Of a stretch of 64,000 bases of DNA, positions 39,001-51,906 are shown one piece after another; positions within the stretch are counted from its first letter, which is position 1, and each line of letters opens with the position of its first letter. Location: contig NZ_CP109487.1 in the NCBI RefSeq assembly GCF_036227605.1, forward strand, positions 2,728,001-2,792,000, written 5' to 3'. The translations under genes were made by a program, and so were the position numbers. This stretch comes from Streptomyces sp. NBC_01439. Its GTDB lineage: Bacteria; Actinomycetota; Actinomycetes; Streptomycetales; Streptomycetaceae. Under the pieces are notes generated by a model that saw only the letters and a list, made by a program, of their open reading frames with translations, made no database searches and had not been told where the DNA came from.

Positions 39001-40709
39001 AGAACGAGGACCGTACGGGGTTCGCCCGTTGCCGCGCCGCGCACCAGAGCGGCGGCGGGTTCACCGGCGGCGAGCGCACGCAGCGCAGCCAGTGTGCCCT
39101 CCCGGTCGGACGCGGTCAGTGCCGCGCGGTGCTCCAGGTGGGTGCGCGAGGTCGCCAGCGAGTACGCCACGTCCAGCGGGCGCGGCGGCGCGTCGCCCTC
39201 GATGCGGCGCAGGAGGCGCTGTGCCTGGGCGCGCAGCGCGGGTTCGCTCGCGGCCGACAGGAGGTGGGGCAGGGCGGTGCCGGTCGGCTCCGCGGGGGCG
39301 TCCGCCACCGGTTCGGTGGGCGGCGCCTCCTCGATGATGACGTGGGCGTTGGTACCGCTGATGCCGAAGGACGAGATGCCCGCGCGGCGCGGCGCTCCGT
39401 CGACCGTGTCCCAGGGCAGCGCCTCGGTGAGCAGCTCGACCTCACCCGCCGCCCAGTCCACCTGGGAGCTCGGCGCGTCCACGTGCAGGGTCCTGGGCAG
39501 TACGCCGTGCCGCATGGCCTGCACCATTTTGATGATGCCCGCGGCTCCGGCGGCCGCCTGGGTGTGGCCCATGTTGGACTTGATGGAGCCCAGCCGCAGC
39601 GGGCGGCCTGCGGGGCGCTCCTGGCCGTACGTCGCCAGGAGCGCCTGCGCCTCGATGGGGTCGCCGAGCCGGGTGCCGGTGCCGTGCGCCTCCACCGCGT
39701 CGACCTCGGCGGCGGACAGCCTGGCGTTGGCCAGGGCCGCCCGGATGACGCGCTGCTGGGCGGGACCGTTGGGCGCGGTCAGGCCGTTGCTCGCGCCGTC
39801 CTGGTTGAGGGCGGAGCCACGTACGACGGCAAGGACGCGGTGGCCGTTCCTGCGCGCGTCGGAGAGCCGCTCCAGTACGAGCATGCCGACGCCCTCGGCC
39901 CAGCCGGTGCCGTCTGCGGACTCCGCGAAGGACTTGCAGCGGCCGTCCGGGGCGAGGCCGCGCTGTCTGCTGAACTCCACGAAGGTGCGCGGTGTCGACA
40001 TCACGGTCACGCCGCCGGCCAGGGCGAGCGTGGAAGTGCCCTGGCGCAGCGACTGGCTCGCCAGGTGCAGCGCCACCAGGGAGGACGAGCAGGCGGTGTC
40101 GATCGACACCGCCTGACCCTCGAGCCCGAGGGAGTACGAGACGCGGCCCGAGACCACGCTGCTGTCGGTGCCGACGACGAGGAAGCCCTCGGCGCCCTCG
40201 GCGACCGTGCCCGGCTTGGCGTGGTAGTCCGCGGCCATCACTCCGACGAACGCGGAGGTGAGGCTGCCGCGCAGGGTGCGCAGATCGATTCCGGCGTCCT
40301 CGAACGCCTCCCACGACGCCTCCAGGACGGCCCGCTGCTGGGGGTCGGTGGCGGACGCCTCGTGCGGGCTCATGCTGAAGAAGGACGCGTCGAACAGCGG
40401 TGCTTCGTGCAGGAACCCGCCCTCCTTGGCGTAGGTCTTGCCGGAGCGCGACGCGTCCTCGTCGAAGATTCCGGCGAGGTCCCAGCCGCGGTCGTCCGGG
40501 AAGCCGGTGATGGCGTCCCGGCCCTGCGCGACCAGGTTCCACAAGTCCTCGGGGTTCTCCACACCGCCGGGAAAACGGCAGCTCATGCCGACGATGGCGA
40601 TCGGCTCGTTGGCGGCGGCGACGGCCTGGTCGTGGCGCTGGCGCAACCGTTCGTTCTCCAGGAGAGACGTGCGCAACGCCTCTGCGATCTGCTCGACAGA
40701 AGTACCCAC
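30045..40709 (-). CDS. Type I polyketide synthase, two modules (PKS-2); first AT degenerate
   Basis: 3,554 residues. Order: N-terminal docking helix (1-33), KS (34-460, Cys in DTACSSS near 207), degenerate AT (about 565-815), DH (about 840-1075, [12 protein letters not shown]), B-type KR (1330-1500, AGVLDDG), ACP (near 1645); then KS (1713-2135), AT (2250-2590, GHSVGE and HAFH, malonyl type), DH (about 2615-2870, [12 protein letters not shown]), B-type KR (from about 3108, AGVLDDA), ACP (near 3430) and a C-terminal docking segment. Each module should give an alpha,beta-double bond. In the first AT the GHSxGE site reads GQGSGE with glycine in place of the nucleophilic serine, and about 120 residues including the HAFH region are missing. 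GTG start. It probably follows PKS-1, whose C-terminal tail fits its coiled-coil head. Confidence 0.97.
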   Translation of the reverse strand: MGTSVEQIAEALRTSLLENERLRQRHDQAVAAANEPIAIVGMSCRFPGGVENPEDLWNLVAQGRDAITGFPDDRGWDLAGIFDEDASRSGKTYAKEGGFLHEAPLFDASFFSMSPHEASATDPQQRAVLEASWEAFEDAGIDLRTLRGSLTSAFVGVMAADYHAKPGTVAEGAEGFLVVGTDSSVVSGRVSYSLGLEGQAVSIDTACSSSLVALHLASQSLRQGTSTLALAGGVTVMSTPRTFVEFSRQRGLAPDGRCKSFAESADGTGWAEGVGMLVLERLSDARRNGHRVLAVVRGSALNQDGASNGLTAPNGPAQQRVIRAALANARLSAAEVDAVEAHGTGTRLGDPIEAQALLATYGQERPAGRPLRLGSIKSNMGHTQAAAGAAGIIKMVQAMRHGVLPRTLHVDAPSSQVDWAAGEVELLTEALPWDTVDGAPRRAGISSFGISGTNAHVIIEEAPPTEPVADAPAEPTGTALPHLLSAASEPALRAQAQRLLRRIEGDAPPRPLDVAYSLATSRTHLEHRAALTASDREGTLAALRALAAGEPAAALVRGAATGEPRTVLVLPGDATHWHDTAVAWLDTSPAFTETFRESAAALGAHTGWDLLAVVRNEPGAPAPERPDVARAGLFAVLVSLAALWRAYGVRPAAVLGQGSGEIAAAQVAGALSLTDAARVAAGTPTGVDPRPTRIPLYSAATGAALDGSALDAAYWTADPDGARDDEDTDAVARALLETGHTVFLTAGVHPALSDSIRNDAPEAGAPAVVIDGPGARDNGPGALAGALGEAHVHGVPVDWAAFFEGRGAHRVDLPTYAFQHKRHWPEALLETGNAASLGLSAADHPLLGAAIALAHADEAVLTGRVGLDTQPWLADHAAGGTVLLPGTAFVEMAIRAGDQVGCGRLDDLTLTAPLVLPEHGGVQVQVSVGAPGDDGRRPVHVYARPDDRSADGGPDAPWTVHAAGSLVPEQHAAAFDLTAWPPKGAAAVDVSGEYARMAREGYGYGPVFQGLRAAWKRGDDVFAEIALPEDAQDQAGRFGLHPALLDAALHAAGLGDRAASDPGEGSIRLPFAWSGVSLYATGATALRVRLAPDGQEAVSLEIADATGAPVASVESLALRTITAEQLAAASTATHDALFRLDWIPAVNGGPVRDTGRWAVLGDDTDGLVEALRAAGGRAEHHADLAALAAAAGTPADVVVLAAGTTGTRPAATTDTHPDAVRGEVLRVLQFLQAWLSDERFASATLVVVTRQGDLAGAAVTGLVRSAQEEDPGRIVLVHVDTLPDQLPSVRAAVASGEPETSVRAGAVLVPRLARVPQLPAQTSDSAPVWDAEGTVLITGATGGLGALFARHLVAAHGVRHLLLVSRRGENAPGAAELRAELAEAGADSVTFAACDVTDRAALAKLLEAVPAAHALTGVVHAAGVLDDGTIPALTPDRLDTVLRPKIDAAWHLHELTRELNLSAFVLFSSVAGTLDGAGQGNYAAANAYLDALAADRRSQGLAGVSLAWGLWDGSTGMGSRLTRTDLDRMAEAGVLALSPDEGTGLFDAALAADEAVLLPARWDFAALQRASGQPAAMLRGLVHTPARRSAAGGPAAGTGTLQERLTRMPDEERDAHLLDLVRTQVAGVLGHDAKDSVEPQRAFKELGFDSLSAVGLRNRLQKETGLRLPATLVFDYPASDVLARFLKTELVGDEESTVEASAAGVGPAAALSYDEPIAIVGMSCRFPGDVQSPENLWDLLVAGRDGITDFPTDRGWDTEGLYDPEPGKIGKTLTRSGGFLHDAADFDAEFFGISPREALATDPQQRLLLEASWEAIERAGIDPASLKGSRTGVFAGVMYHDYASRLGAVPDDVSGYLGNGTLGSVVSGRVSYALGLEGPAVSVDTACSSSLVALHWAIQALRQGECSLALAGGVTVMATPETFVDFTRQRGLAADGRCKPFADAADGTGWGEGVGVLLVERLSDARRNGHQVLAVVRGSAVNQDGASNGLTAPNGPSQQRVIRAALASAGLRFSDVDVVEAHGTGTTLGDPIEAQALLATYGQERVAGRPLWLGSVKSNLGHTQAAAGVAGVIKMVQALRHGVMPRTLHVDAPSSHVDWSAGDVELLTEARPWERVEGVPRRAGVSSFGISGTNAHVIIEEAPREESVEASVEVGQWPSGVPVPWVVSGSTPEALRAQAARLHAFTTAHPDLGLADVAHAALTTRTSHTRRAVVLADGRDAFLNGLASLADGATAPDVLTGRAGTGRFAFLFTGQGSQRAGMGRELVAQYPVFAQALDAVCDQFTGRLERPLRDVILGDQSGDQDLLNQTAYTQAALFAVEVALFRLVESFGLRPDFLAGHSVGEIAAAHVSGVLTLEDAATLVAARGRLMQALPTGGVMLAVRAAEADVLPLLTGRESRVGIAAVNGPRSVVISGSEAAVDDIAAKLADRGIAAKRLTVSHAFHSPLMDPMLDEFRQVVRQIEFAEPRIAVVSNLTGRIAGAGELSDPEYWVRHVRRPVRFADGIRALEAAGVSTFVELGPDGVLSGMAESTLENPEAALLVPALRKDRPEIRTLLAAVAAAYVRGQELDAPALLAGAGTRRVDLPTYAFQRERYWLDSAPVLGDVSALGLDPTAHPMLSAAVELPESDGVVLTGRLSLDTQPWLADHVVAGTVLLPGTAFVEMAIRAGDQTGSGSLDELTLTAPLALPERGGVQVQVSVGAPGDTGARPVQVYSRPDGESTDGGAEAKWTVHATGTLLPEQPAFDLPFDPTDWPPKGADRLPVEGVYADLAAQGYGYGPVFQGLRAAWKRGDEVFAEVALPEEAHADGAAFGLHPALLDAALHATLIGDADSTDDSAGPRLPFSWNGVTLYSTGAAALRVRVHAFGPESITVDVADETGSPVASVRSLVARAVPAEQLRAGQDAATGSLYLLNWTEAATPAPTPNVRWAVLGGEGSAAATALGAGTPVHADLAALLAERAVPDVVVLDERTAVSTEGPAGLADAAKSAARRTLTVFRDWIAEDRLAGSRLVVLTEGAVAASDGDAVPGLDRAPLWGLVRSAQAEYPERFALVDTDGTDDSYRALPAAVALAEPEVAVRGGSLLTPRLVRAPQPTAEGGAPGSGWDPEGTVLITGGTGALGSVVARHLVSEHGVQHLLLVSRRGESAPGVDELCAALGDSGAKSVTVAACDVTDRAALVTLLKGIPEEHPLTGVLHTAGVLDDATLASLTPERLDGVLRPKVDAAVNLHELTAGRPLSAFVLFSSLAGTMGSAGQGNYAAANSFLDSLAQRRRAAGLPGVSLAWGLWESSDGMGDALAAVDQQRMARSGISALTVADGLELFDAALRSERATLLPVRLDTAPIRAHAAVDGVPPLLRDLVRPPARRGRRAGAAAETGRGSEALSEQLAGVSTEEQLRLLVALVRTHVAGVLGHAGPDAIDADRGFSELGFDSLAAVELRNRLGSACGLRLPSTLIYDHPTSTAMAAHLHGVLVVEEKAPSLEDELARLESILGSAVPVGGEHARIAARLRALTSRWVESSGPAPDAEAGAASLDSASADEIFGILDEELGLSD
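34171..34847 (-). repeat. 677-bp block identical to 44855-45531 (KS domain coding)
   Basis: This stretch of the second KS and KS-AT linker of PKS-2 is, as far as I can compare by eye, identical base for base to 44855-45531 in PKS-1 (offset 10,684). Reading frames on both strands agree across it. Codons inside it often end in T or TTG (GGT, GCT, GAT, TTG, CGT), unlike the GC3-rich flanks. This suggests recent gene conversion or acquisition from a common donor. Confidence 0.85.
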
Positions 40710-40711
40710 GG

Positions 40712-40800
40712 TTACTTTTCGCCTTCCTCGGTCACTCGGATTCCCCAGTCATCGCGTTCCCCGGCCGTTCGGATTCCTCGGTCACCGGATTCCTCAGTGG
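40712..40800 (-). repeat. Degenerate short repeats between PKS-1 and PKS-2
   Basis: On the minus strand the roughly 90-bp spacer is built from about four imperfect copies of a GTGACC-GAGGAATCCG unit. It contains no gene; GAAGG near 40726 may serve as the ribosome-binding site of PKS-2. Confidence 0.6.
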
Positions 40801-43800
40801 TCACTCGGAGTCGCTGCGCTTGGCGGCCTCGGCCATGAGGGCCTCGATGTCCATCGCCATGATCGTGTCGCTCCGGTCCTCCTGCGGCCCGGCGGCGACC
40901 GCCTCGTCCGTGCCGACCAGCGCGAGCAGGGCGTCCAACAGCCCGGCCTCGCGGATGCGGTCGAGCGGAATGGCGCCGAGCGTCCTGCGGAAGGCCTCCT
41001 CGTCGGGGACCTCCGTCGGGGCCGCGGTATTGTCCGGGAGCAGTTCCTCCAGGAGGTGCTTCGAGAGGGCCACGGGGCTCGGGTAGTCGAAGATGAGCGT
41101 CGCCGGCAGCCGCTGGCCCGTCGCCTTGTTGAGCCGGTTGCGGAGCTCGATGGCGGTGAGCGAGTCGAAGCCCACTTCCTGGAACGAGCGGGCCGGATCC
41201 ACCAGGGCCGCGGAGGAGTGGCCGAGTACGGCGGCGACATGGGCGCAGATCAGGCTCTGCAGCAGACGCAGCTGTTCGTCCTGGGAGAGTCCGGCCAACT
41301 GCTCCTCCAGCGTCTCTCCGGCGAGCGGTTCGGCCGTGGCCTGCACGGCCCGGGGTGCCCGGGCGGCGGGCGCGGCGACCAGGCCGCGCAACAGGGCGGG
41401 GACGCCGTCGGGGCGGGCCCGCAGTGCTGCCGGGTCCAGCCGGACCGGTACCAGGAACGGTTCGTCCGAGCCCAGCGCGGCGTCGAGCAGCGCCAGGCTG
41501 TCCTCGGCGGAAAGCCCCACGAGGCCGCCGGAGTTGAGGCGCTTGACGTCGGTGCGGGTGAGGCGGCTGCCCATGCCCGTGCCGCTGTCCCACAGGCCCC
41601 AGGCCAGCGAGAGCCCGGCCAGGCCAGCTTCTCTGCGCTGTCGTGCGAGGGCGTCGAGGAAGGAGTTGGCGGCGGCGTAGTTGCCCTGCCCGGCACCGTC
41701 CAGGGTGCCCGCGACCGAGGAGAACAGGACGAAGGCGCTCAGGTCCAGGTCGGCGGTCAGCTCGTGCAGGTGCCAGGCCGCGTCCGCCTTGGGCCGCAGT
41801 ACGGTGTCCAGCCGTCCGGCGGTGAGAGCCGGGATCGTTCCGTCGTCCACCACTCCGGCGGTGTGCACGACGCCGGTGAGCGGATGTTCGGCCGGGACTG
41901 CCTTCAGGAGCGCGGCGAGGGCGTCGCGGTCTCCGGTGTCGCACGCCGCGACGGTGATGCTCTTGGCACCCGAGTCGGCGAGCTCCTCGCGGAGCTCATC
42001 GACGCCGGGGGCGTCTTCACCGCGACGGCTGACGAGCAGCAGGTGCTGTACGCCGTGCGCGGCGACGAGGTGCCGGGCCACCAGGCTGCCCAGTCCGCCC
42101 GTACCGCCGGTGATCAGGACCGTTCCGTCCGTGTCGAACTCCACCGGGTCGGCGGCGGCCGTCGCGGCGAGCCGGGGGACGAGGAACGCGCCTTCGCGCA
42201 GTGCCAGCTCGGGCTCGCCCGTCGCCAGTGCGGCGGGCAGCGCCCGCAGCGACAGCTCGGATCCGTCGAGGTCGACCAGGACGATCCGGCCGGGGTTCTC
42301 CAACTGCGCCGAACGCACCAGGCCCCGGACGGAGGCGCCGGCCAGGTCGGCGGTGCCCGAGCCGCCGGCGGACACCGCGCGGGTGGTCACGACGGCCAAC
42401 GTCGCGGACTCGAACCGCTCCTCGGCCAGCCAGGTCTGGAGCGCTTCCAGGACCCGGCCGGTTTCGGCCCGTACGGCCTGGAATCCGCTCGCGGCCGAAC
42501 CGGCGGGCAGCAGCACCACATCGGCGGCCGTCACCGCACCCAGGTCGGTGGCCGTCGTGACGGCCGGCGCCGAGGCCCAGTCCTGCGCCTGTGTGCCGAC
42601 CACGACCCAACGCCCCGCGGCGGGGGCGGTGTCGAGGGGGTGCTCGGTCCACTCCAGACGGTACGGCGGCCGTGTCCCGCCTCCGCGTGCGGCCTCGATC
42701 TGCTCGACCGACACCGGCCTGGCCGCCATGGAAGCGACCGTCATCACGGGCAGGCCCGCGCTGTCGGTGATCGTCAGGGACGATTCGTCGGGGGCCGACG
42801 AGGTGACGCGGACCCGCAGCGAGGTGACGCCGGGGGTGAGCAGCGATACGCCGGACCAGGCGAAGGGCAGCGAGGCGCCCTTCGTGTCGCGCGGGGAGTT
42901 GTCGAGCAGCTCGGTGGCGTGCAGGGCGGCGTCGAGGAGTGCCGGGTGCAGGCCGAACGCGGCGGCGGCGCCGTGCGCCTCCTCGGGGAGCGCCACCTCG
43001 GCGAACACCTCGGAGCCGCGTCGCCAGGCGGCCTTGAGGCCCTGGAACACGGTGCCGTACTGGAGCCCGTCGGCGGCGAGTCCGGCGTAGAGGTCGTCCA
43101 GTCCGACGGCCGTGGCGCCCTTGGGCGGCCACACGCCGAACCCGACGGACTGCGTGGGCGGCGCGTCGGTGAGGGTGCCGGTGGCGTGCAGCAGCCACGG
43201 CCGCTCGCCGGCCAGGTCCTCGGTTCGCGAGTAGACGGAGAGGGGCAGCCGGCCGGTCTCGTCCGGGTCGCCGACGCTGACCCGTATCTGGGCCCCGCCG
43301 CGCTCGGTGAGGACCAGCGGCGCCTGGAGGGTGAGTTCCTCCAGGAAGCCGTGGCCGGTGTACGTGCCGGCCCGGATCGCCATGTCGACGAAGGCCGTAC
43401 CGGGCAGCAGGACCGCGCCCGCGACGGCGTGGTCGGCCAGCCAGGGCTGGGTGTCGAGACCGACCCGGCCGGTGAGCAAGTAGGCCTCGGAGTCGGGTAG
43501 TTCGACCGCTGCACCCAAGAACGGGTGCGCGGTGGCGACCTGCCCGAGGGTCGACGCGTCGCCCGCCGCGGCCACCGCGTCGAGCCAGTAGCGCTCGCGC
43601 TGGAAGGCGTACGTCGGCAGGTCGACGCGACGTGCACCCGATCCGGCGTACAGCGTCGGCCAGTTCACGTCGGTGCCGGCTTCGAAGGCCCGGGCCAGCG
43701 CGGTCAGCAGGGTGCTCGCCTCGTCGCGGTCCTTGCGCAAGACCGGGACCAGGAGCGCGGTGTCCGCCAGGGAGGCCTGGGCCATCGCGGAGAGCACCCC

Positions 43801-46800
43801 GTCGGGGCCCAGCTCGACGAAGGTCGTGACGCCCGCGGCTTCCAGCGTGCGGATGCCGTCGGCGAAGCGCACCGCCTGACGGACGTGCCGCACCCAGTAC
43901 TCCGGGTCCGACAGCTCTCCCGCGTCCGCGACCTGTCCGGTCACGTTGGACACCACGGCGATGCGCGGCTCACCGAATTCGAGCTCCTGAACCACCTGGC
44001 GGAATTCGTCGAGCATCGGGTCCATCAGCGGCGAGTGGAACGCGTGCGAAACGTTCAGCTGCTTCGCGGCGAACCCCGCGTCCTCCAGCTCGGCGACCAC
44101 GGCGGCGACCGCGGCCTGCTCCCCGGAGATCACCACGGACCGCGGCCCGTTGACGGCAGCGATGCCGACCCGGTCCTCGCGGCCGTCCAGCAGGGGAAGT
44201 ACGTCCGCCTCGGTGGCCCGCACGGCCACCATCACTCCGCCGGCGGGCAGGGCCTGCATCAGCCGGCCCCGCGCGGCGACCAGCCGGCACGCGTCCTCCA
44301 GGGACAGGATCCCCGAGACGTGCGCGGCGGCGATCTCGCCCACCGAGTGGCCGGCCAGGAAGTCCGGCCGCAGACCGAACGACTCGACGAGGCGGAACAG
44401 CGCCACCTCGACCGCGAACAGCGCGGCCTGGGTGTACGCGGTCTGGTCCAGCAGCTGCTGGCCACCGCCCTGGTCACCGCCCTGGTCTCCGTCCTGCTCA
44501 CCGGCGACGACCTCCCGGAGCGGGCGGTCGAGTCCGGTGTCCAGGAGTGCGTAGGTCTTGTCCAGCGCCGCTGCGAACACCGGGAAGCGTCGGGCGAGTT
44601 CGTGGCCCATGCCGAGGCGCTGCGCGCCCTGGCCGGTGAACAGGAAGGCGGTCTGCCCGTCGGAGGTCGCGGCGCGCGGACCGTGCTCGCCGTCCGCCTC
44701 ACCAGCGGCGATGGCCGCGAGGCCCGCCAGCAGTGCGTCACGGTCCGTGCCGAGCACCACCGCACGGTGGTCGAGTACGGCTCGCGTGGAGGCCAGTGAG
44801 AAGCCCACGTCGGCCGGCGACAGGTCGCCGTCGACGACGTGTTCGTGCAGTCGTGCTGCTTGGGCGCGCAGTGCCTCGGGGGTGCTGCCGGAGACCACCC
44901 ACGGCACGGGAACGCCCGAGGGCCACTGCCCGACCTCCACCGAAGCCTCGACCGACTCCTCCCGAGGGGCCTCCTCGATGATGACGTGCGCATTGGTACC
45001 ACTGATACCGAAGGACGACACACCGGCCCGGCGGGGCACACCCTCCACCCGCTCCCACGGCCTGGCCTCCGTCAACAACTCCACATCACCGGCCGACCAG
45101 TCCACGTGCGACGACGGAGCATCAACGTGCAACGTCCTGGGCATCACACCATGACGCAACGCCTGCACCATCTTGATCACACCAGCCACACCCGCCGCAG
45201 CCTGCGTGTGCCCCAGGTTCGACTTCACCGAACCCAACCACAACGGACGACCCGCCACCCGCTCCTGCCCGTACGTCGCAAGCAACGCCTGCGCCTCGAT
45301 CGGGTCACCCAACGTCGTACCCGTACCGTGCGCCTCCACCACATCCACATCCGAGAACCGCAAACCAGCACTCGCCAACGCAGCCCGAATCACACGCTGC
45401 TGCGAAGGACCGTTGGGAGCCGTCAAACCATTGCTCGCACCGTCCTGGTTGACAGCGGAACCACGAACCACCGCAAGCACCTGATGACCATTCCTCCGCG
45501 CGTCCGACAGACGCTCCACGAGAAGGACACCAACGCCCTCGCCCCAACCCGTACCGTCCGCGGCCTCCGCGAACGCCTTGATCCTGCCGTCGGCGGCGAG
45601 ACCGCGCTGACGGGCGAAGTCGGTGAAGGTCTCCGGGGTCGCCATGACCGTGACGCCGCCCGCGAGGGCCAGGTCGCACTCGCCGCGGCGCAGTGCGTTC
45701 GCCGCCCAGTGCAGGGCCACCAGGGAGGACGAGCACGCGGTGTCCACCGAGACCGCGGGCCCTTCGAGCCCCAGCGCGTAGGACACCCGGCCGGAGACCA
45801 CGCTGCCGAGGCTGCCGTTGCCCAGGTAGGTCTCCAGGTCTTCCGGGACCGCGCCGAGGCGCGAGGCGTAGTCGTGGTACATCACACCGGCGAAGACACC
45901 GGTCCTGCTGCCCTTGAGCGAGGCCGGGTCGATGCCCGCCCGCTCGATGGTCTCCCAGGAGGCTTCCAGGAGCAGTCGCTGCTGCGGGTCGGTGGCCAGC
46001 GCCTCGCGCGGGCTGATGCCGAAGAACTCGGCATCGAAGTCGGCCGCGTCGTGCAGGAAGCCGCCCTCGTTGGAGTAGGTCTTGCCGGGTTTGCCGGGCT
46101 CCGGGTCGTAGATGCCCTGGAGGTCCCAGCCCCGGTTCTCCGGGAACCCGCTGATGCCGTCGCCGCCCTCGGCGAGGAGCCGCCACAGCTCCTCCGGCGA
46201 GTTCACGTCGCCCGGGAAGCGGCAGCTCATGCCCACGATCGCGATCGGTTCGTCGTCGGACAGCACGGTGACGGGCTCCGGTACCGCGACGTCCGCCTCG
46301 GCCCCCACGACCGTCTCGCGGATGTGGTCGGCGAGTGCCAGCGGTGTCGGGTAGTCGAAGACGAGGGTCGCGGGCAGCCGCAGTCCGGTCTCCTTGTTGA
46401 GGCGGTTGCGCAGTTCCACGGCCGACAGCGAGTCGAATCCGATCTCGGTGAAGGCGCGCTTCGGGTCGATGGCGACGCCCGACTCGTGGTGCAGGACCTC
46501 GGCGACATGGGTGCGCACCAGGTCGACGAGGGTGCGGGTGCGGTCGTCGGCGGAGAGACCGGCGAGCCGCTGGGCGATCGGCGAGGGGGACGCCCCGGAG
46601 CGGCCGCCCGCCTGGGCGGTGCGCCGGCCGGTGCCGCGGACCAGGCCGCGCAGCAGTGCGGGAACCCCTTCGGTGCGGGCCCGCAGAGCTGCCGGGTCCA
46701 GCTTGACCGGTGCGAGTACGGGCTCGTCCACGCCGAGTGCCTCGTCGAAGAGGGCCAGGCTCTCCTCGGCCGTGAGCCCGACCATGCCGGAGGAGTTCAG

Positions 46801-49800
46801 CCGCTCGACCTCGGTACGGGTGAGCCGGCTGCCCATGCCCGTACCGCTGTCCCACAGGCCCCAGACCAGGGAGTGCGCGGCCAGTCCCGCGGCTCGGCGG
46901 CGGATCGCGAGACCGTCGAGGAAGGCGTTGGCCGCCGCGTAGTTGCCCTGCCCGGCGCCGTCCAGGGTGCCGGACATCGACGAGAAGAGCACGAACGCGG
47001 TGAGCCCGAGGTCACGGGTCAGTTCGTGCAGGTGCCAGGCCGCCTCCGCCTTCGGGCGCAGGACGGTGTCCAGGCGTGCGGCGGTGAGGGAGGAGAGGAT
47101 GCCGTCGTCGACGACGCCCGCCGTGTGGACGACCCCGGTGAGTGGGCGGTCGGCGGGCACCCGGGCCAGCAGGGCGGCGAGGCGGTCCCGGTCGGCGAGG
47201 TCGCAGGCCTCGACAGTGACGCTCGTTGCGCCCGACTCGGCGAGTTCCGTGCGGAGTTCGTCTACTCCGGGGGCGTCTTCACCGCGGCGGCTGACGAGCA
47301 GCAGGTGGCGGACGCCGTGTGCGGCGACGAGGTGCCGGGCCACCAGGCTGCCCAGTCCGCCCGTACCGCCGGTGATCAGGACCGTTCCGCTCGCGTCGAA
47401 GGCCGGCGCCGGGGCGGAAGCGGCCGGCGCCGTGGCCAGCCTCGGCACCAGGACGACCCCTTCGCGTACCGCCAGTTCCGGCTCCCCCGCCGCCAGCGCG
47501 GCGGGCAGCGCCCGCAGCGACAGCTCGGATCCGTCGACCGCGACCATGACGATGCGGCCGGGGTTCTCGTCCTGTGCGGCGCGCACCAGGCCGGAGACGG
47601 CGGCGCCGGCCAGGTCCGCGTCGCGGGTCACCACGACCAGCTTCGCCGAGTCGGACCGCTCCTCGGCCAGCCAGGTCTGCAGGGCTTCGAGGACCCGGGC
47701 GCTCTCGGCCCGTGCCGATTCGAAGTCCTCGCCCGCCGGGCCCGGTGACAGCAGCACCACGTCGGCGCCGGTCACCGTGGAGAGGGTGACGGCTTCGGCG
47801 CCGAGCGTCGCCGCCCACGCCTCGGCCTGCGGGCCGGTCACGGCCCACTGCCCCTGGGCGGCCAGGTCCGCGCCGGGCAGCTCGGTCCATTGCATCCGGT
47901 ACAGCGGCTGTGCGCCGCCGCGCGCCGATTCGATCTGCTCGGCCGATACGGGGCGCGCGATCACCGAGCCGACGGTCATCACGGGACGGCCCGTACCGTC
48001 GGCGATGATCAGCGAGGACTGCTCGCGGCTGCTGACGGTGATCTGCACGCGCAGCGAGTCCGCACCGACGGCGTGCAGGGTGACGTCGTTCCAGGCGAAG
48101 GGCAGCAGGGTGCCTTCGTCCGTCTGGTCCTGACCGGTGAAGGCCAGGTCCGAGGCCTGCAGCGCAGCGTCCAGGAGGGCGGGGTGCAGTCCGAACGTGC
48201 CTGCCGTGGTGCGCTCTTCGGCGGGCAGCGCGATCTCGGCGAACACCTGGTCGCCGCGCTGCCAGGCGGCTTTCAGCCCCTGGAAGACGGGGCCGTAGCC
48301 GTAGCCCTGGCCCGCCATCCGCTCGTACGCGCCCGAGACGTCGAGCGTGGTGGCGCCCTGCGGCGGCCAGACGCCGAGGTCGGCGGTCGGCGCGGCGGCC
48401 GCTGCCGGGGCGAGGCTGCCGCTCGCGTGCAGGGTCCACGGCGCGTCGACCGGGGAGCCCTCGGTGCGGGAATACACGGCGAGCGGGCGGCGCCGGTCGT
48501 CGCCCACCGCGCCGACCAGTACGTGCACCGCGACGCCGCGGGACTCCGGGAGCACCAGTGGTGCCTGGAGGGTCAGTTCCTCCAGGGTCTCGTAGCCGAC
48601 CTGGTCCCCCGCGCGCACCGCCATCTCGACGAAGGCGGTGCCGGGCAGCAGGACGCGGCCCGTGATCGTGTGATCGGCGAGCCAGGGGTGGCTGAGCAGA
48701 GACAGCCGGCCGGTGAGGACCACGCCGTCGGAGTCGGGGAGCAGGACGCCCGCGCTGAGGAAGGGGTGGTCGACGCCCAGCTGGCCGACGCCGGTGACGT
48801 CCCTGGTGCCGCTGGACGACTCCAGCCAGTAGCGGCGGCGCTGGAAGGCGTACGTGGGCAGCTCGACCCAGCGGGCGCCGGTGCCGGCGAACGGGGTTTC
48901 CCAGTCGACGTGGTGGCCGCGTACGTACGCCTGCGCCAGGGCGCCGAGGAGTTCGCGCTCCTCCGTGCGGTCCCTGCGCAGCACGGGCGCGAGGAGGGTG
49001 CCTTCGGTGTCCTGGAGGCAGCCCTGGGCCATAGCGGTCAGTACGCCGTCGGGTCCCAGCTCGATGAAGGCCGTGACACCGGCGGCTTCGAGTGCGCGGA
49101 TCCCGTCGGCGAAGCGCACCGCCTGACGGACGTGCCGCACCCAGTACTCCGGGTCCCCCAGCTCACCCGGGGCGGCGATCTCTCCGGTGACGTTGGAGAC
49201 GACGGCGATCTTCGGTTCGCGGTAGGCGACCGCCTGGGCGACCCTGCGGAACTCGTCGAGCATCGGCTCCATCAGCGGTGAGTGGAAGGCGTGCGAGACG
49301 GTGAGCTGCTTGGTCTTGTGCCCTTGCGCGGTGAGCTCGGCGACGACCTCGGCGACCGCGTCCCCGGCGCCGGAGATCACCAGGGAGGCGGGGCCGTTGA
49401 CGGCGGCCAGACCGACCCGGTCCTCGCGCCCGGCGAGCAGCGGAGTCACGTCCGCCTCAGTGGCGCGGACGGCGAACATCACTCCGCCGGCAGGCAGTTC
49501 CTGCATCAGGCGGCCGCGGGCCGCCACCAGGACGGCGGCGTCCTCCAGTGAGAGGACCCCGGCGACGTGCGCGGCGGCGATCTCGCCCACCGAGTGGCCA
49601 GCAAGGAAGTCGGGCCGTACGCCGAACGACTCGACGAGGCGGAACAGCGCCACCTCGACGGCGAACAACGCGGTCTGGGTGTAGACGGTCTGGTCGAGCA
49701 GCGCTGCCTCCGCGCTGCCGGGTTCGGCGAACAGCACCTCCTGCAGGGGAAGTTCGAGCTGCATGTCCAGGTAGTCGCAGGCGTTGTCAAGTGCGTCGGC

Positions 49801-51906
49801 GAACACCGGGAAGGTGTCGTACAGTTCGCGGCCCATCGCCACCCGCTGCGCGCCCTGGCCGGTGAAGAGGAAGGCGAGGCGGCCCGCGGTGGTCCGGCCG
49901 TCGAAGGCGCCGGGCACGGTGACGCCCTCGGCGACGGAGGCCAGTGCGCTCAGCAGCGTCTCGCGGTCCTCGCCGAGGACGACGGCGCGGTGGTCGTGGG
50001 CGGTACGGGTGGTGACCAGCGAGTGGCCGACGTCTGCGACGGAGGCGTCGGAGCCCGCCGGTCCCGCGACGAAGGTGTGCAGCCGCCGTGCCTGGCCGCG
50101 CAGCGCCTCGGGGCTGCGCGCGGAGATCACCCAGGGCCGGACGGTACCGGTCGGTTCGGATCCGGCGGCCGGTTCGGGCCGCTCCCGGTCCTCCGGCGCC
50201 GCCTGCTCCAAGATGAGGTGGGCGTTGGTGCCGCTGATGCCGAACGCCGAGACGCTGGCGCGGCGCGGGCTGCCTTCGGCGGGTTCCCACGGCATGGCCT
50301 CGGTGAGCAGCTCGACGCGGCCCGCGGACCAGTCCACGTGCGGGGTCGGCGCGTCCACGTGCAGCGTCTTGGGGAGGGTCTCGTGCTTCATCGCCATGAC
50401 CAGCTTGATCACGCTGGCGGCGCCGCCCGCGGCCTGGGTGTGCCCGAGGTTGGACTTGACGGAGCCGAGCCGCAGGGGGCGGTCGGCGGGCCGGTCCTGG
50501 CCGAGCGTCGCGAGGATGGCCTGGGCCTCGATGGGGTCACCGAGACGGGTGCCGGTGCCGTGCGCCTCCATGGCGTCGATGTCGGCGGGGACGAGTCCGG
50601 CGTTGGCGAGTGCCTGGCGGATGAGCCGCTGCTGCGAGGGGCCGTTGGGTGCGGTGAGGCCGTTGCTCGCGCCGTCCTGGTTGATCGCGGTGGAGCGGAT
50701 CAGGGCCAGTACGGGGTGCCCGTTGCGCCGGGCGTCGGAGAGGCGTTCCAGGATGAAGATTCCGACGCCCTCGGCGAAGCCCGTACCGTCGGCCGCCGCC
50801 GCGAACGGCTTGCAGCGGGCGTCGGCGGCCAGGCCGCGCTGGCGGCTGAAGGCGCTGAACATGCCGGGGCTGCCCATGACGGTGACGCCGCCGGCCAGTG
50901 CGAGAGAACTCTCGCCCTGGCGCAGGGAGTTCGCCGCGAGGTGCATGGAGACCAGGGAGCCCGAGCAGGCGGTGTCCAGGGTGATGGCGGGGCCCTCGAA
51001 GCCCATCAAGTAGGACAGCCGGCCCGAGATGGCGCTGGGCGCGTTGCCGGTCATCAGGTAGCCGTCGAGGCCCTCGGGGGCGTCCAGGACGCTCGTACCG
51101 TACTCGTGCACCTCGGCGCCGATGAAAACGCCGGTACGGCCGCCGCGCAGGGTGGCCGGGTCGATGCCGGTGCGCTCCAGTGCTTCCCAGGCCGTTTCCA
51201 GGACCATGCGCTGCTGCGGGTCCATGGCGAGCGCCTCGCGCGGGCTGATGCCGAAGAAGTCCGCGTCGAAGAGGGTGGCCTCATCGAGGAATCCGCCTTC
51301 GCGCACGTAGCTCTTGCCGAGGACGCCGGGGTCGGGGTCGTACATGCCCTCGATGTCCCAGCCGCGGTCGGTGGGGAAGCCCGCGAGCACCTCGCCGTTG
51401 TCCCGCACCAGGCGCCACAGGTCCTCGGGGGACGAGATGCCCGCCGGGTAGCGGCAGCCGATGCCGATCAGCGCGATCGGGTCCTCGTCGTCCGCCGCCG
51501 ACCGCTCGGGGGCGACGACCTCGTCCGTCAGGCCGAGCGCCCGGCCGCGCAGGAAGGACGCGAGGGCGCTCGGGGTGGGATGGTCGAAGGCGAGGGTGAC
51601 CGGCAGGTCGAGGCCGGTCGCCGCGGTGAGGCGGGCGTGCAGGTCGACGGCGGCCAGCGAGTCGAAGCCCAGCTCCATGAAGGGGCGTTCGGCGTCGACC
51701 GCGGGCACCTCCTTCCCGGCGTGCCGCAGGGCCGCACGGGCATGCTCGCCCACCAGGAGGAGTGCGGCACGCAGCTGCTCGGCCGGCTCGAGCGCCGTCA
51801 GCCGGCGCGTCAGGGCGTTCTGTAGCGGAGCGCTTTGCCCCGGGGTGCTCCGCTCTTCGCCCGACGCACTGCCGGTTTCGGAAACCAAGTTCTCGGACTC
51901 GCTCAT
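40801..51906 (-). CDS. Type I polyketide synthase, loading ACP plus two modules (PKS-1)
   Basis: About 3,701 residues. Loading ACP (45-120, Ser near 82 in LGFDSLAAV); module 1: KS (143-565, Cys in DTACSGS near 312), AT (683-1020, GHSVGE near 772, HAFH), DH (1042-1270, [12 protein letters not shown]), KR (1510-1670, AGVVDDG), ACP (near 1825); module 2: KS (1885-2310, DTACSSS), AT (2420-2768, GHSVGE, HAFH), DH (2790-3020), KR (from 3262, AGVVDDG), ACP (near 3580); C-terminal docking tail. Both ATs look malonyl-specific, and both modules should produce trans double bonds. An N-terminal ACP with no loading AT is the arrangement of VinP1 in vicenistatin synthesis, where a discrete acyltransferase delivers the starter. 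The ATG at 51906 has GGAG eight bases upstream. Confidence 0.97.
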   Translation of the reverse strand: MSESENLVSETGSASGEERSTPGQSAPLQNALTRRLTALEPAEQLRAALLLVGEHARAALRHAGKEVPAVDAERPFMELGFDSLAAVDLHARLTAATGLDLPVTLAFDHPTPSALASFLRGRALGLTDEVVAPERSAADDEDPIALIGIGCRYPAGISSPEDLWRLVRDNGEVLAGFPTDRGWDIEGMYDPDPGVLGKSYVREGGFLDEATLFDADFFGISPREALAMDPQQRMVLETAWEALERTGIDPATLRGGRTGVFIGAEVHEYGTSVLDAPEGLDGYLMTGNAPSAISGRLSYLMGFEGPAITLDTACSGSLVSMHLAANSLRQGESSLALAGGVTVMGSPGMFSAFSRQRGLAADARCKPFAAAADGTGFAEGVGIFILERLSDARRNGHPVLALIRSTAINQDGASNGLTAPNGPSQQRLIRQALANAGLVPADIDAMEAHGTGTRLGDPIEAQAILATLGQDRPADRPLRLGSVKSNLGHTQAAGGAASVIKLVMAMKHETLPKTLHVDAPTPHVDWSAGRVELLTEAMPWEPAEGSPRRASVSAFGISGTNAHLILEQAAPEDRERPEPAAGSEPTGTVRPWVISARSPEALRGQARRLHTFVAGPAGSDASVADVGHSLVTTRTAHDHRAVVLGEDRETLLSALASVAEGVTVPGAFDGRTTAGRLAFLFTGQGAQRVAMGRELYDTFPVFADALDNACDYLDMQLELPLQEVLFAEPGSAEAALLDQTVYTQTALFAVEVALFRLVESFGVRPDFLAGHSVGEIAAAHVAGVLSLEDAAVLVAARGRLMQELPAGGVMFAVRATEADVTPLLAGREDRVGLAAVNGPASLVISGAGDAVAEVVAELTAQGHKTKQLTVSHAFHSPLMEPMLDEFRRVAQAVAYREPKIAVVSNVTGEIAAPGELGDPEYWVRHVRQAVRFADGIRALEAAGVTAFIELGPDGVLTAMAQGCLQDTEGTLLAPVLRRDRTEERELLGALAQAYVRGHHVDWETPFAGTGARWVELPTYAFQRRRYWLESSSGTRDVTGVGQLGVDHPFLSAGVLLPDSDGVVLTGRLSLLSHPWLADHTITGRVLLPGTAFVEMAVRAGDQVGYETLEELTLQAPLVLPESRGVAVHVLVGAVGDDRRRPLAVYSRTEGSPVDAPWTLHASGSLAPAAAAAPTADLGVWPPQGATTLDVSGAYERMAGQGYGYGPVFQGLKAAWQRGDQVFAEIALPAEERTTAGTFGLHPALLDAALQASDLAFTGQDQTDEGTLLPFAWNDVTLHAVGADSLRVQITVSSREQSSLIIADGTGRPVMTVGSVIARPVSAEQIESARGGAQPLYRMQWTELPGADLAAQGQWAVTGPQAEAWAATLGAEAVTLSTVTGADVVLLSPGPAGEDFESARAESARVLEALQTWLAEERSDSAKLVVVTRDADLAGAAVSGLVRAAQDENPGRIVMVAVDGSELSLRALPAALAAGEPELAVREGVVLVPRLATAPAASAPAPAFDASGTVLITGGTGGLGSLVARHLVAAHGVRHLLLVSRRGEDAPGVDELRTELAESGATSVTVEACDLADRDRLAALLARVPADRPLTGVVHTAGVVDDGILSSLTAARLDTVLRPKAEAAWHLHELTRDLGLTAFVLFSSMSGTLDGAGQGNYAAANAFLDGLAIRRRAAGLAAHSLVWGLWDSGTGMGSRLTRTEVERLNSSGMVGLTAEESLALFDEALGVDEPVLAPVKLDPAALRARTEGVPALLRGLVRGTGRRTAQAGGRSGASPSPIAQRLAGLSADDRTRTLVDLVRTHVAEVLHHESGVAIDPKRAFTEIGFDSLSAVELRNRLNKETGLRLPATLVFDYPTPLALADHIRETVVGAEADVAVPEPVTVLSDDEPIAIVGMSCRFPGDVNSPEELWRLLAEGGDGISGFPENRGWDLQGIYDPEPGKPGKTYSNEGGFLHDAADFDAEFFGISPREALATDPQQRLLLEASWETIERAGIDPASLKGSRTGVFAGVMYHDYASRLGAVPEDLETYLGNGSLGSVVSGRVSYALGLEGPAVSVDTACSSSLVALHWAANALRRGECDLALAGGVTVMATPETFTDFARQRGLAADGRIKAFAEAADGTGWGEGVGVLLVERLSDARRNGHQVLAVVRGSAVNQDGASNGLTAPNGPSQQRVIRAALASAGLRFSDVDVVEAHGTGTTLGDPIEAQALLATYGQERVAGRPLWLGSVKSNLGHTQAAAGVAGVIKMVQALRHGVMPRTLHVDAPSSHVDWSAGDVELLTEARPWERVEGVPRRAGVSSFGISGTNAHVIIEEAPREESVEASVEVGQWPSGVPVPWVVSGSTPEALRAQAARLHEHVVDGDLSPADVGFSLASTRAVLDHRAVVLGTDRDALLAGLAAIAAGEADGEHGPRAATSDGQTAFLFTGQGAQRLGMGHELARRFPVFAAALDKTYALLDTGLDRPLREVVAGEQDGDQGGDQGGGQQLLDQTAYTQAALFAVEVALFRLVESFGLRPDFLAGHSVGEIAAAHVSGILSLEDACRLVAARGRLMQALPAGGVMVAVRATEADVLPLLDGREDRVGIAAVNGPRSVVISGEQAAVAAVVAELEDAGFAAKQLNVSHAFHSPLMDPMLDEFRQVVQELEFGEPRIAVVSNVTGQVADAGELSDPEYWVRHVRQAVRFADGIRTLEAAGVTTFVELGPDGVLSAMAQASLADTALLVPVLRKDRDEASTLLTALARAFEAGTDVNWPTLYAGSGARRVDLPTYAFQRERYWLDAVAAAGDASTLGQVATAHPFLGAAVELPDSEAYLLTGRVGLDTQPWLADHAVAGAVLLPGTAFVDMAIRAGTYTGHGFLEELTLQAPLVLTERGGAQIRVSVGDPDETGRLPLSVYSRTEDLAGERPWLLHATGTLTDAPPTQSVGFGVWPPKGATAVGLDDLYAGLAADGLQYGTVFQGLKAAWRRGSEVFAEVALPEEAHGAAAAFGLHPALLDAALHATELLDNSPRDTKGASLPFAWSGVSLLTPGVTSLRVRVTSSAPDESSLTITDSAGLPVMTVASMAARPVSVEQIEAARGGGTRPPYRLEWTEHPLDTAPAAGRWVVVGTQAQDWASAPAVTTATDLGAVTAADVVLLPAGSAASGFQAVRAETGRVLEALQTWLAEERFESATLAVVTTRAVSAGGSGTADLAGASVRGLVRSAQLENPGRIVLVDLDGSELSLRALPAALATGEPELALREGAFLVPRLAATAAADPVEFDTDGTVLITGGTGGLGSLVARHLVAAHGVQHLLLVSRRGEDAPGVDELREELADSGAKSITVAACDTGDRDALAALLKAVPAEHPLTGVVHTAGVVDDGTIPALTAGRLDTVLRPKADAAWHLHELTADLDLSAFVLFSSVAGTLDGAGQGNYAAANSFLDALARQRREAGLAGLSLAWGLWDSGTGMGSRLTRTDVKRLNSGGLVGLSAEDSLALLDAALGSDEPFLVPVRLDPAALRARPDGVPALLRGLVAAPAARAPRAVQATAEPLAGETLEEQLAGLSQDEQLRLLQSLICAHVAAVLGHSSAALVDPARSFQEVGFDSLTAIELRNRLNKATGQRLPATLIFDYPSPVALSKHLLEELLPDNTAAPTEVPDEEAFRRTLGAIPLDRIREAGLLDALLALVGTDEAVAAGPQEDRSDTIMAMDIEALMAEAAKRSDSE
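44855..45531 (-). repeat. 677-bp block identical to 34171-34847
   Basis: Partner copy, in the second KS and KS-AT linker of PKS-1. The boundary at 45532 is the first difference (A here, G in the other copy), and the block begins where TCGT/TCGC differs at 44854. See the entry at 34171. Confidence 0.85.

Noticed and set aside
44839..47748. Long plus-strand open frame (about 970 codons) opposite PKS-1
   Set aside because: Antisense to KS/AT/DH/KR coding sequence; composition and lack of motifs show a GC artefact.
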